From Rhipicephalus microplus (Eukaryota; Arthropoda; Arachnida; Ixodida; Ixodidae), in the NCBI RefSeq assembly GCF_043290135.1, contig NC_134709.1, forward strand, positions 68,553,456 through 68,617,455: a stretch of DNA of 64,000 nucleotides, read 5' to 3'. This document shows, one piece after another, positions 22,801 through 31,680 of the stretch. A model generated the notes under the pieces. It worked only from the letters and a program-made list of their open reading frames with translations. It was not told the origin of the DNA and ran no database searches. Made by a program: the position numbers and the translations under genes. Each line of letters starts with the position of its first letter. Positions within the stretch are counted from its first letter, which is position 1.

Positions 22801-25800
22801 CTCTGGGAATCCAGTCAGTTACCCATAATGACCACCGGTTGTCCTTCCTACATGCTAAGTACACGGTACATGTCCATTTCTTACTTGATTTCAACCGTGA
22901 TATCCTTAACCCCGGTATATTTCCTGGCCCACTCTGCTCTTTTCTGGTCTCTTAAGGTTACACCTGCCATTTTCCTTTCCATTGCTTGCATGTGTCGTCC
23001 TCAATTTAAGCTGAACCCTCTTTGTAAGCCTCCAGGTCTCTGCTTTGTAGATAAGTACTGGCAAGATGCAGCTGTTATATGCCTTCCTCTTGAGGGTTAG
23101 TGGCAGATTACCTGTCATGATTTGACAACGCTTGCTGAATGTGATCCACCCCATTCTTACTCTTCTAAATACTTCAACCTCAGCATAAGTATGCCTCTAT
23201 AGGCAGGGAAGGAGGGCCAAGCAAATGAAAGCTTGGTAGCCTTCAGCTTAGCAGCACACCTGAGGTGCTAAGTTATCACAACTGGATGCACTAGTTAAGG
23301 CAAAGCAAAAAGAACTCAATTTGTGTTTGGCAGCGCTAAGCCATAGTAGCGAATGGCGGTGATTCATTGGGCATTGCTGCTTTTGGATTCTCCCACACTA
23401 GTGTGAATGAGTATACCTGATGTAATTACCGTATTTACTTGAATAATTTGTGCACTTTTTTTTGCTATTTTGCGGCTCCAAGAAGTCCGGGGGTGTAGAT
23501 TACATACATGGGGATTTGCAAATGCATTCGAAATAATGAGCAGTAGTCCTAATGCACAATATATACATGAAAAAAATAAACTGAAGCACAGAGTGTACTT
23601 GTTAATTAAACAGAATTAGCACATGCTTTAACTAGACAAATACTGTCACACGCGGTCTAGTTAGGGTCACTGATGGAGACGCCCGACTGGGAAATATTGC
23701 CACGGCAGCTGTTACCGCCCTCCCAAAGCGCATCTTACGTGGTTCTGTTGAGCAAGTTCGAATGCCCCATTTTCTTGAAGCTCTTGTCGGCAATGCTGGG
23801 AGAAACTAACCACAGCACGGCGATACTGGAAGACCTAAGCATTCGCACATGATGGAAAAGGCTTTCTTCATTGCTGGGAAACTTGTATGTATTACCAAGT
23901 GCGCACTCTTCTGCTTTCTCCTGTACCGATCGCACCGATCGTCACAGGCTGAAGAAATTCACACTGAAGTGCTTGGCGACGGCACGGTTCCCATTTTCAT
24001 CGGCAAACTTTATAACAGCAAGCTTGAATTCTGCCGTATGTATAATTACTTTAGCCCATCGCAAGAGAACAGTAAAAAAGCGATGAATGAATGGCGAAAC
24101 CTAAACTTCTGAAATCAACCAAACCTGCATTGCAGTGCCAACACAAACAACGAGAGGGAACAGCTGGCGCAACAGGCTCTCACACACTTCTGATACAGAA
24201 AGTTGTCCGCGCCGTGATGCAAGCATGCATTTTCAAGAGATCGGGACATAGAGGGAGGCAAACGCTCGAGCAGTTCTGATGACTTGACAATAGGTTTGAG
24301 TGCTCAGGTATGGTGTTCTAGGGACCCTTGTTCTGGGAAAGTTCTTGGTATGAGGGCTTCACATTTGCAGCCCGATTGAATGTGCTTGTCTGCTCGGCAA
24401 GAGGTGCACCCGTTCAATGTATCCAAAAGTCCAAGTCTATTCGTGCGCATGCTGGCGAGATTGCTCGGGCGGATCGAGGAGCATAAAATATGCGAGTAAA
24501 TTTTTTTTTTTCGTAAAGCTGGCAACATATTAGGGGTGCACAAATTATGCCAGTAAGTACGGTAAGTCAATGCAAACAAGACTGAAATTTAACATTTCGT
24601 GGTGCTCCTGCAGGGCTCCCGAGGTACCAGCTGCACGAATTCGTTTCCTCGAGGAGCTGGGTGAAGGAGCATTTGGCAAGGTGTACAGAGGAGAGATGCT
24701 ACCCGCCAAGCGTGACTGCAGTGCCCCCGTGCCGGTCGCCATAAAGACTCTGAAGGTAAGCAGAGTTCCGTGATCTCGTCCAAGTGCGCCTGAATTGGCT
24801 GTACAGTGGCCCGACTTATTTAATGCATCTCGGATGCTGAAACACAAGAATTGTGAAGGTGTGTGTTTATGACAGTTCTGAATAATGCATTCATTATGAG
24901 GTACCACTATATGGCATTTAATTGAATTTGTTCTAGGGCCGACTACATTGAGGAAACGTGGTGTAACAAAAGCGAGAACCACAAAATTATAGATTGAGGT
25001 AGCAAACTGCAGGCACAATTAAAATAAATTACTGCCTATGCCAAACACAATATGTACTTGGCCTTGCCAAAAACAGTGGCAAGAAAACGAGGAAAACGCT
25101 TTTGTTTCTACAGTGCCTTTAATATGGGCGATTCCGTGAAGCAATACTTTTGCACAATTTAAAACGTTTTGTTTTTGAGTACTGCAAACTGGTCCAACCT
25201 GTTTTGCAGAACACAAAGATTGGAAAATGAATAACCGAAGCCTTGATGTGGTTAAGAAGGGGTGGCGATTTCTTCGCAGTATTAAAAAAAAAGACGCCAT
25301 AAATGTGGGCTTTGAATGCTGATATTGTGCAGCCATATATGCAGAAAAACTACACTTGTACTCAATTTTTTGTCCAAATTGCTTTGAAAATGGGAACATT
25401 GTGGTGGGAAAAGCAAGCTTTAGGCTTAGTGCATGCTCAACGAAATTTACCAAGAGACATATCTTGAGACTCGCTTCTGGAAACATTGCAAGGTCACTTT
25501 TCATCACATAGAATCTTGTATATCTATGGCTAAAGTGACTGCTTGCCCACCTTTCCTCAACCAGTCAATAGGCGGGCACACACAGCGATATTATCCCTTT
25601 TGGTCTGCATTGTGGTCAACTCTCTGTGTATGTCTATAATTTTCGTGATTTGGTGCCAAGGTTCTGGAGATTGTGTTTAAGGCAAGTGCAAGTGTAAGCA
25701 TAAATTACAGTGTGTTTTGCAGCAATTAAGTATGATTGCAATGTAAATAATGATTCAATTATTGCCCAGTCAGGCATGCTGTATACGTATTCGTAAACTG

Positions 25801-28578
25801 AATTCAACAGCCCACCCAAATTACATGCGATAGTTATGCGCTGGCAGCGAGCATTCCTAAAAGGCTAAAATATTAGAGTCAATTTCATCAGAACCACCTC
25901 ACGTCCAACACCTAATTCAACACGGTACTGCCTTCATTAAAGCGATAGTGTGTAGCACAATATTGTAACCAGAAGTGATATAAAGAAGCTTAAACTTCAG
26001 AGGTGGCTCAAGAATATTTTTACTGGGCGGGGCACTCGTGACAAGAGAACTCTTTCAGGGAGAGAAGAAAATTGAGAACTCATGCGTTGCTTTCTGGCTG
26101 GCAGAAATTGCGAAGGGGGGTCTTTAGCCCACCTGTGTACCCCACTGGCACTACCCCTGTTTAATTTGGTGTTTGAGGTCTCTTCCTTACCAACAGTGCA
26201 TATATATGACATGTCCAAATGCATGTCCAAATTATCACGCCGTGCCACAAAGAGTTATGGCAAAATCTCTAACCTTAAGTACACTCACATCTCATAATAA
26301 CAAAGTTGATACTATGGGAAAACAGGTTCGTTATACCCAAAAATCTGGTATAAAGGTATATTATAAACACTACATCTATTGCAGGACTATTCTTCGCTTA
26401 CTTCGTTATAATCGATACTTCGTTATATCAAGGTTTGTGTGTACAGTGCTAGAAAGGCATTGACGATTTAAACTGATTTCAAGTGTGTGAGGGAACAAAG
26501 CGATGCGGCATGCAGTCAAGTCACACATCGCGATGCAGGAGAATGCGGCCATGAAGACACAGCAGGACTTCCAGCGGGAGGCTGAGCTGATGAGCGACCT
26601 GCAGCACCGCAACATTGTCTGCCTGCTGGGCGTGTGCACCAAGGAGGAGCCCCTGTGCATGCTCTTTGAGTACATGCCCCACGGAGACCTGCACGAGTTC
26701 CTGGTGGCACACTCGCCACGGTGCGAGGGCGCCACACAGGTGCTCGACCTGGCCGACTTCCTACACATCTCCCGGCAGGTCTGTCCCGCCCTGCTTTCTA
26801 ATTAATGCACTGCGGTAGAAATTTTCCAAATGGCAAGGCATATTGCTAGGCAGCCACTTATGATAAGCTAAAATATTTTACTTGTTTATCATTCTCGTTT
26901 TGTAATAACAATATTCTTATTTGCAAATTTATTGTGTAACTAAAACCCCCCTTTGCGTTGCCCGAAAGGGCTTTTAGGGTATATATCAATAAAAATAATA
27001 TGATCTCTTAATATTATCTTGGTAGGCCTGACTTATTGATGAAACCAAAAAAAATGATTTCAGGGGCATAAAATATTTTCTATCGCACAACAGTCCAATG
27101 AAAATGGGAACAAGTAAGGACAAAATACTAGCACTGCCTGCACTAGTCGTAAGTGTCCTCGCTTGTCCATCTTTTTATTGCACTGTGTTAAATTTCCCGT
27201 GCTGATCGCACAAGAAGAGAGACTGCAGGTGAGCGAGTTCGTGAGCTTGTTCAAGGAAGAAGATGAGAAAGCAACTTCATTTTCTGAGCTCATGAGGATG
27301 CCAATAAACGCCTGTCTGAGTTCTCAAGTCCATGTCGGCTGCTCAGTTGGCCTCATATTTTACAACTCTATTTAATTGTCGAAACATACCAACTAGCTCG
27401 CATTCAAATGCTATCATGAAATATTGTCAAGGGTAAAGAAAGAAAACAGTACAATGCAGTGCGAAAATAAGTATGAAAGTTGAAACTCAATTCATGTTCT
27501 AGATTGCTGATCAACATCAAACCAGTGCGTTAGAACCAGCTTAAACAAGGCAACCCAAATGCTGTGATCATGCAAACGCTGGCACCTAGTGTAGTTATGC
27601 TAGCTTGTATGTGCTTTAGTACTGCATTTTTCACTTCACACAGCTTACAAAAAGCGAAGGTCCCTCATTTCATTGTGACTGCAAACTTTATTTACAACAC
27701 CTGCAATCTAGTTTCAGTATTCTGCTAACAACAATCTTCCTTGTCATGCCCATACAAATCTCTAAATTGCAGGGCATTAGTTACATTATCGCACCTGCCT
27801 TGCTTGCATTGTATTGTGCCTCAGCGCACGGTTCTGACTGTGAACATGAAACTCTTCACAGGTGGCTGCTGGCATGGAATACCTCTCGGCGCACCACTAT
27901 GTGCACCGGGACCTGGCGGCGCGCAACTGCCTCGTTGGCGAGGCACTCACGGTCAAAATATCCGACTTCGGACTGTCCCGTGACGTCTACTCCTCCGACT
28001 ACTACCGCGTCCAGTCTAAGTCGCTACTGCCCGTGCGCTGGATGCCGCCCGAGTCCATCCTGTACGGCCGCTTCACGACCGAGAGTGACGTGTGGTCCTT
28101 CGGCGTCGTACTCTGGGAGGTGTTCAGCTATGGCCTGCAGCCGTACTACGGCTACGCCAACCAGGAGGTCATCGACCTGGTGCGCGCACGCCAGCTGCTG
28201 CCCTGCCCCGAGGACTGCCCGCCGCACCTGTACGCACTCATGGTCGAGTGCTGGCACGAGGTGCCCAGCCGGCGGCCGCAGTTCCGCGAGCTGCACGCGC
28301 GCCTCTGCTCGTGGCAGGCGCTGCATGCACGCAGCGCGAGCCTCAGCACGCACGGCAGCAACCACACGGGCTCCACGTCGGTCAGCCACAAGGGCGGCGG
28401 AAGTCCGCTCCTGGGCGGACCACCCGGAGGAGTCGTCCTGGTTGACCGGCCCTCGACGCCGCTCGGGGGAATGACTCGGGGCCCGCCCTGCCCACTGCAG
28501 AACCCGCCACCCCCACCACCACTGTCGCACTTCGGGCCGCCGTACAACGCGCTTGACACGAGGGTCTCCAAGGTCTGA
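13650..28578 (+). CDS. Ror: Ror receptor tyrosine kinase, 3' seven exons (gene span)
   Basis: Exons 13650-13857, 20097-20406, 20881-21117, 22409-22610, 24614-24755, 26539-26778 and 27862-28578 join in phase to 684 residues plus a partial first codon. Domain order is Frizzled-type CRD (ten cysteines), kringle (six cysteines), transmembrane helix, tyrosine kinase and a proline-rich tail, the order of the Ror family. Ror proteins are plasma-membrane receptors for Wnt5-type ligands and act in polarity and neural development (family knowledge). The Ig-like domain and signal peptide are missing, presumably upstream of the window. The introns carry several transposons. The long kinase stretches close to human ROR1/ROR2 make the identity secure. 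Confidence 0.95.
14446..14627 (-). repeat. 3' LTR of gypsy element
   Basis: 182 bp, identical by eye to 19741-19922. On the plus strand it starts TGTCGCGCGTGAACAAGAGG and ends CCAGGTGGCA. Confidence 0.93.
14774..18271 (-). CDS. pol: gypsy Pol polyprotein (PR-RT-RH-IN)
   Basis: 1165 codons without interruption from the first ATG; the frame is open upstream to 18343, so translation probably enters by a -1 shift from gag. In order: aspartic protease ([11 protein letters not shown], about residue 36); reverse transcriptase with FCVDYRKLN and the catalytic [10 protein letters not shown]; RNase H ([12 protein letters not shown]); integrase with an HHCC zinc finger (H...H...CRECQ) and the DDE core including VITDRGTAF; and a C-terminal [10 protein letters not shown] motif. 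Length and order fit a full Ty3/gypsy pol, and no disabling change was seen. Confidence 0.95.
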   Translation of the reverse strand: MRVRTSSGSTTTAPESESRLSLDIPVVLDGRHDITALLDTGADYSIMSRKLATHLKKVGTPWYGTRIRTAGGHVVTPLGICTIRVGIRKRTFLCSCLILPECSRDLILGVDFLREYGAIIDLRQRTVTFSTDKAEKPDDSHLSSLRVSADIITLPPRSSILVEVVCDEIRDGEAVAEGNLTLLFSIGVCAARSLITLHDRRATLLVTNFSNEQRHLFRRTAIAFAYPIEDVAECFSAASINSGLQSTSTGVSKALEKVDINSSLTQKERTALQELLLEFQECFASSSKVRQTPLMKHRIIIHTDVSPIKQQPYRVSAKERDAINAQVEEMLQDDVIQPSNSPWSSPVVLVKKKDGTLRFCVDYRKLNDVTKKDVYPLPRIDDSLDRLRRARYFSSIDLKSGYWQIEVDERDREKTAFVTPDGLYEFKVLPFGLCSAPATFQRMMDTVLTGLKWNTCLVYLDDVVVFSVTFEEHLKRLQAVLEALHSANLTLKPEKCHFGYKELKFLGHVVSADGVRPDPDKTTAVASFPVPRDKKAVRRFLGLCAYYRRFIANFSRIAEPLTRLTRDDVPFVWNEEQNAAFIDLRERMQAPPVLAHFDEDAATEVHTDASNVGLGAVLVQHQEGTERVIAYASRALSRAEMNYSTSEKECLAVVWATMKFRPYLYGRHFKVVTDHHSLCWLANLRDPSGRLARWSLRLQEFDLTIVYKSGRKHEDADSLSRAPTGVCDPDNDDDCGFLGVLTATDLIARQHDDVEIRAIIDQLEGRNTPVPRHISRNLSSFCLRNGVLYKSNSNGNGKAYLLVVPSDMRDDILLACHDEPTSGHLGSSRTLARVQQAYYWPRLAMYVKRYVKSCRECQRRKSPPLKPAGLLQPITPPRSPFDQIGMDLLGPFPLSSAGNKWIVVATDYLTRYAETRALQRATASDVAQFFVEQIVLRHGAPSCVITDRGTAFTAQLIDDVFKLSFTSHRKTTAYHPQTNGLTERLNKTIADMLSMYVDVQHKTWDQVLPYVTFAYNTAIQETTRFTPFRLVYGREVQTMLDAMLPHDYDGSLTPDAEQLAQFAEEARQLARLHITQQQTADARRYNLRHRQVEYHPGDLVWVWTPVRRQGLSEKLLSRYFGPYKVVRRISDVNYEVVPYGTMSPQRRKHYPEIVHVVRLKPYFVR
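18331..18343 (-). promoter_or_regulatory. gag-pol overlap with probable -1 frameshift site
   Basis: The gag stop and the start of the open pol frame overlap here. The reverse strand reads GGCGGGAAAACTAACG; the heptamer G-GAA-AAC just before the TAA resembles a slippery site, though it is not a textbook one. Inferred from frames only. Confidence 0.5.
18331..19710 (-). CDS. gag: gypsy Gag polyprotein with CCHC knuckle
   Basis: 459 codons. The middle carries a retrotransposon gag/capsid domain ([20 protein letters not shown], then WTDANK, then a segment ending AYVEDM). A single CCHC zinc knuckle, [14 protein letters not shown], lies near residue 390, followed by an Arg/Ser-rich tail. Gag packages the element RNA into cytoplasmic particles (family knowledge). 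It ends at TAA (18331-18333), overlapping the pol frame by about 13 bases in the -1 relation. Confidence 0.93.
   Translation of the reverse strand: MIQTPPGSPIPAVATPVHRASRRIRGLSPEREPLPEMASTAPPQSGTENIPMANYTLQKPRVPKVFRGSMLEDVVDWLAHFERVAAFNEWTDANKLRNVYFSLEDGARTWYENREPFSSWTMFCRQLLASYADPHRRERAERAIQSRIQMPNESVMAYVEDMTSLFRRADPGMGEDKKLRHLMRGVKEQLFAGLVRSPPNTVAEFLTEATTMENMLQQRSAVYDRHVNVASPVDQIGVAGSNVNLEALCDLIRSVVRDELQKIHGPPPPAAGSISSLIRSEVQQALQVPLSNDASPPVPIEPHRASYAEAVSCYVAPASYAEAASRYAPPRRFVHPAHRDPLPAVQPVQHFENRQLLPRKSDVWRTPDRRPLCYHCGEAGHVYRECQYRRLGLQGFAVDSPRPRFGERPRAIEEYLSEQRMPLLPRRQSRSPSPRRSSSSVPNYPGAAPARPLSPRREN
19741..19922 (-). repeat. 5' LTR of gypsy element
   Basis: 182 bp, the same sequence as 14446-14627. 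On the reverse strand it starts TGCCACCTGG and ends GCGCGACA. The target duplication ATAT follows at 19923-19926. Confidence 0.93.
20097..20406 (+). CDS. Ror: Ror exon: remainder of Frizzled/CRD domain
   Basis: Acceptor ATGCAG before 20097 and donor AAAG|GTGCGT after 20406 (enters phase 0, leaves phase 1). Cysteines 3-10 of the CRD are present, in [40 protein letters not shown] and QSCLRLGVP. These line up one for one with ROR1 (for example LCRDECEILENVLC). The segment between PPC and SVC is proline-rich and a little longer than in vertebrates. Confidence 0.95.
20407..20880 (+). other. Ror intron, nothing recognised
   Basis: 474-bp GT-AG intron without an identifiable repeat. Confidence 0.8.
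20881..21117 (+). CDS. Ror: Ror exon: kringle domain
   Basis: Acceptor TTTTGCAG, donor TGCG|GTGAGT; phase 1 on both sides, so the kringle is one symmetrical module. Six cysteines sit in kringle spacing: [39 protein letters not shown]. Kringles next to a CRD are diagnostic of Ror receptors. Confidence 0.95.
21118..22408 (+). other. Ror intron, no element resolved
   Basis: 1291-bp GT-AG intron. Phrases with GTAGCGACTT near 21260 and TGGCGACTTTG near 21630 may be remnants of an old repeat, but its limits are unclear. Confidence 0.6.
22409..22610 (+). CDS. Ror: Ror exon: transmembrane and juxtamembrane segment
   Basis: Acceptor ACCCCAG. The exon encodes [20 protein letters not shown] and continues as one hydrophobic helix of about 25 residues stopped by CFRRRAK, then a Pro/Ser/Ala-rich juxtamembrane stretch ending LGRLLPRPT. 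The best donor is AACAAG|GCAAGC, a GC-AG intron, giving the phase needed by the next exon. A weaker GT donor 16 bases on (TTCTT|GTATG) would also keep phase and add five residues. The exon could be mistaken for longer because the frame stays open into adjacent LINE sequence. Confidence 0.87.
22624..23190 (-). mobile_element. 5'-truncated RTE-like LINE, 3' end only
   Basis: Reverse-strand frames read the C-terminal part of an RTE-type protein ([54 protein letters not shown]), matching the LINE at 39286-42102. The tail is a GATGATG-type repeat at 22624-22660. Several frameshifts are present. It is dead and non-coding. Confidence 0.85.
23429..24562 (-). mobile_element. pogo/Tigger-like DNA transposon, decayed
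   Basis: Terminal inverted repeats of about 28 bp (CCGTATTTACTTGAATAATT... at 23429, its near-complement ending at 24562) are flanked by TA on both sides (23427-23428, 24563-24564). The reverse strand near 23960-24040 reads [20 protein letters not shown], typical of the N-terminal DNA-binding domain of pogo/CENP-B-type transposases. The frame then breaks, so no working transposase is made. The length of 1134 bp implies internal deletion. Confidence 0.75.
24614..24755 (+). CDS. Ror: Ror exon: kinase N-lobe, ATP-binding loop
   Basis: Acceptor CTCCTGCAG, donor CTGAAG|GTAAGC; leaves phase 0. It encodes [20 protein letters not shown] with a complete GxGxxG glycine loop, and VPVAIKTLK with the ATP-anchoring lysine. 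Vertebrate ROR1/ROR2 have altered glycine loops (family knowledge), whereas this one is canonical. Confidence 0.95.
24756..26538 (+). other. Ror intron with a MITE
   Basis: 1783-bp intron. Nothing recognised except the MITE at 26282-26441. Confidence 0.7.
26282..26441. mobile_element. MITE family M, copy 1
   Basis: Ends CACTCACATCTCATAATAAC and TTCGTTATATCAAGGTTTGTG form the family's inverted repeat (consensus CACTCAAACCTCGATATAAC), flanked by TA on each side. About 160 bp, non-coding. Confidence 0.65.
26539..26778 (+). CDS. Ror: Ror exon: kinase alphaC to hinge
   Basis: Acceptor GATGCAG, donor CGGCAG|GTCTGT; 80 codons, phase 0 to phase 0. It includes [20 protein letters not shown] (the alphaC glutamate region), [20 protein letters not shown] (beta-4/5 and hinge) and [13 protein letters not shown], all close to vertebrate Ror kinases. 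Confidence 0.95.
26779..27861 (+). other. Ror intron, nothing resolved
   Basis: 1083-bp GT-AG intron. Around 27085-27190 phrases such as AGTGTCCTCGCTTGTCCATC recall ends of Penelope-like elements in ticks, but this is only an impression. Confidence 0.6.
27862..28578 (+). CDS. Ror: Ror last exon: kinase catalytic core and C-tail
   Basis: Acceptor CTTCACAG; the exon enters in phase 0 with [20 protein letters not shown]. The catalytic HRDLAARN and metal-binding DFG are intact. The activation loop has the paired tyrosines [11 protein letters not shown], then RWMPPES and [20 protein letters not shown], ending [16 protein letters not shown]. The tail of about 85 residues is Gly/Ser/Pro-rich with a [12 protein letters not shown] run and no membrane signal. 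The stop TGA is at 28576-28578. The high GC content compared with the introns is normal for a kinase exon. The long +2 frame over the same bases is a shadow. Confidence 0.95.
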   Translation: MAAGMEYLSAHHYVHRDLAARNCLVGEALTVKISDFGLSRDVYSSDYYRVQSKSLLPVRWMPPESILYGRFTTESDVWSFGVVLWEVFSYGLQPYYGYANQEVIDLVRARQLLPCPEDCPPHLYALMVECWHEVPSRRPQFRELHARLCSWQALHARSASLSTHGSNHTGSTSVSHKGGGSPLLGGPPGGVVLVDRPSTPLGGMTRGPPCPLQNPPPPPPLSHFGPPYNALDTRVSKV

Positions 28579-31500
28579 CAGCTCCCACGCAGCTGCTACT
28601 TTGTGTGAGCTGCGTAGGCAAACAACTCATCCATCTCTCGCTCCCAAAGCAGGGCACTCCTGAAAGTGTCTTGTGCCTCAGGGATGTAGCAGCGGAGTTT
28701 TCAAGCCACATTGCCCACCAATAGCTTGCCAGCGGACTTGAGGAAACCGGCCACCACGGCTAACATCTCAAGTGTCGGTGCCTGTGCATGGCCCTCTGCT
28801 ACTTCTTGTGAGCTTAACGAACTCTTTCACCCAGATGTGTGCAACTGCTCTGTGAACCTGCCACCACAGAGACCTTGCCGCAACATTACTACTGAAGTGC
28901 GCCGAGGAAAGCACCAGCATTCGAAAACACGATAATAAGAGACTACGAAGGGAGTTGGGAGGACTGCTGAGTTATGTGTTGGTCCCTTGAACAAATGGTT
29001 GTGGGGACTTCATCAACAACAGAGCGAACTACGACTGTCTCGACGACAGCGGTGCGGCACAGCTTCGTGCGCCGCATCTGGTGCTTCAGCAACTGGTCAA
29101 CCACCGACGAACAAACTTTAGCGATGAATACGGTGCCCCGAGCTTCAGCAACGATGCCTCTGAGAGTGCATGTATGTGGCCAAAGTCAGCGAACACTGCC
29201 ACAGGAAAAAAAAAAAAGGCTTTGCGCGAAATGTGTGCATGCTCTTTGACATTGATGAAGAAATGATATACGAGACAGAACAAAGAATCGGAGAATACAC
29301 ATCCCTATACAATTTATAAAATGCACACGGTGTCCACGGATGTCATGAAACGTGTCAGAAGAATACTCATCTAAATGAAACACGTTTGTGTTCATTTGTC
29401 TTAGCATGAGTAACGTATACTTCTTCGTAATATGAATGCTTCACACTTTTTTACAGTCAAAGCTTGATGACACCATGTATGTATATCTGCAATAAGAGAA
29501 AGTGTTCCTAAGCTTGTTTTCATAAGGCAGCAAACATTTTACATCAATGTCACAATTCATTGTTCTTTTACTTCGCAGAAGTCTTACCGCATTGGACACA
29601 TCCACTTAAGTTTGCCTTGATGTGTCACCAGCGTGTCAGTATCACAGAAACAGTGAGGTGCTATTTTACAGCCTGTAGTAATACCGTGCTTCAAAGCGTA
29701 GATAAATAAGCAAACTACTCAACTTCCGCGGTGCTAAGAACAACCAGCATTCATCAGAACAAAGAAAGTGTTGAAGGTGCAACTTTACTAATCCTACAGC
29801 GGTAATAAATGAGTACTTAGTGCCATGAAAGGAATACTAGCAAAGTTTCGATAAAGAGGTAACCATTTGATTTTGTCCTTGGCAGACTTTACACAGCCCA
29901 AAACGGCGGCAAAGGGACAAGAAGATGAGCGCAAAACAATCGTTTATCGTTCGTTGTCATTCTGAGCTCACTCTATAACAATCGTCATGACCTATCAACT
30001 AACCCAAATTGCCACGCTTCTAATTACAAAGCCAACACAGTTGGCTGTGTTGGTTATCAGTGCACCTTATGGAGGTAGCACGTACTGCTGGCACGGTCAG
30101 GATGCACAGTTCCACGCTCCAAAGTGTTAAGCAATTACGAGCGAGTGGCTGCAATGGCATTACTTTCATCTTTAGTATCAAAGTCTTGCAACCTCTTCGT
30201 GGCAAATTTTCATATTTAAAACACCATTTCTTGAGCAAAAATTTCATAACCCGAGAACCATGTAAAACTAAGCCTCATACGCAGCTCAAGCTTACATTGC
30301 AGCTAGCCTTTAACAGGAGAAGCATGCCTACATGTCATATAACCCATCAGCTGTACTGTTTCTTAGAGGATGTTTAATGACATGTTTATTTTTCATCAAT
30401 ACATTTGATGATGCCCACATTATGGCTTATAGTGGCTTTCACATTTGTTTGTTAGTTGTTTTACATTGAACAAAGCCTTCGAAAATAGCCATTGCTAACC
30501 AAAGCCCATGTGCAGGGTGGCATGACCTTTTTCACTGTTCGGAAATCCAGCTCGTAGTAGGCTTCACAGTCTCGTGCGGGGCAAATTCATCAACTAAATT
30601 AGGCAGGTGAGAAGACTGCTGTGCAGATTATGGTATTGTAGTATATTTAGGACAATTACAGTTTGTGTCTGAAGATATCCCGTGTAAAAAAAAAAAGATA
30701 ATTGTACAGATGAAATTTACAAACTGCTTACTAGGGCCACTTTAAGTTCAGCAGCAGGAAAAAAACTGACATAACATAGGAAAAGAAGTGCGCATTTGCA
30801 CATTCGGGTAAACATGTCGGAGATTGGCGATAGTGCGTGTGAAGGCAAGCTGTATTTTTTTAATCTTTGGTAGATGAATTACAAATTGGGTCTTGTTATT
30901 TGAAATTCCGCTGGCATTGACAGTACCTTCAGGGTGCCACTTTTTACAAAACGTTAGTTTAGACCTGTGAAGGCTCATTACAATAATTCCTGTTAATAAC
31001 CAATGATATAAGCATGCCCTTTGTCCCCTAAAGCTGCCACTTGGCATGTTATGTTAGGATTAGAATAACAGAAAATTAAATCGTGTGTGGCCATTCTCTT
31101 TTGACAATATTTACTCTAGTGAAAGTCGGCTTAAGATTAGTTGATGTAAGCACAACACACAGGGGGGTGGCCTGGACCGCTTACGTCATCTGCCCTGCAC
31201 TGGAGCAACTCCATGGCATGCATTCTCTCTGGAAAGGCGAGATTTGCATGTTACTGCAATGATACTCCACTCTGCATTGTATTTTTTTCAAGCTTAGAGA
31301 GGAAGAGTCAAGGTGAAACGGAAGCCTTATCCGTCGCACCAAAGCCATCGTCATGGTACTGCAAAACGTAAAATTTTATCCCGGCACTATACAGTTAATT
31401 TCTGGTACACTCAGAGGTGCTCATATTTCCCAGTTAGCAAAGGTTAAATCCTGGGTATTCACGTGCCGATATCGCGATACAATTTCAAGGCATGCCACAG

Positions 31501-31607
31501 GGGAGGGGGGGAACCCGAATTTATTACGACAACTGAGCTTTGAGATGCATACAAATCAAAGTGCACATGTGTTTCTGAACTCCAACCCTTTATCCCCACA
31601 CTAAAAA

Positions 31608-31680
31608 GCAGCGGCCGGGAGTCAAACACACATCGTTGAGTTTACAGGACATTGTATATCTGCCTAGCTACCGCGGCAGT
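31608..31680 (-). other. tRNA-like SINE head
   Basis: The reverse strand reads GCCGCGGTAGCTAGGCAG (A-box-like) and GTTTGACTCCCGGCC (B-box-like), followed by TTTTT. The head resembles that of the Ruka-like SINE but the usual body does not follow. Confidence 0.45.

Larger units (their letters stand above)
22611..24613 (+). other. Ror intron with LINE and DNA-transposon insertions
   Basis: 2003-bp intron, probably GC-AG. It contains a reverse-strand LINE 3' fragment starting within about 20 bases of the donor and a pogo/Tigger-like element ending about 50 bases before the acceptor. Confidence 0.8.

Noticed and set aside
27746..28474. 242-codon plus-strand frame overlapping the last Ror exon
   Set aside because: It is a frame shadow of the GC-rich kinase exon; the true frame contains HRDLAARN and DFG.
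28024..28711. Three long minus-strand frames
   Set aside because: Antisense shadows of the same GC-rich Ror exon.
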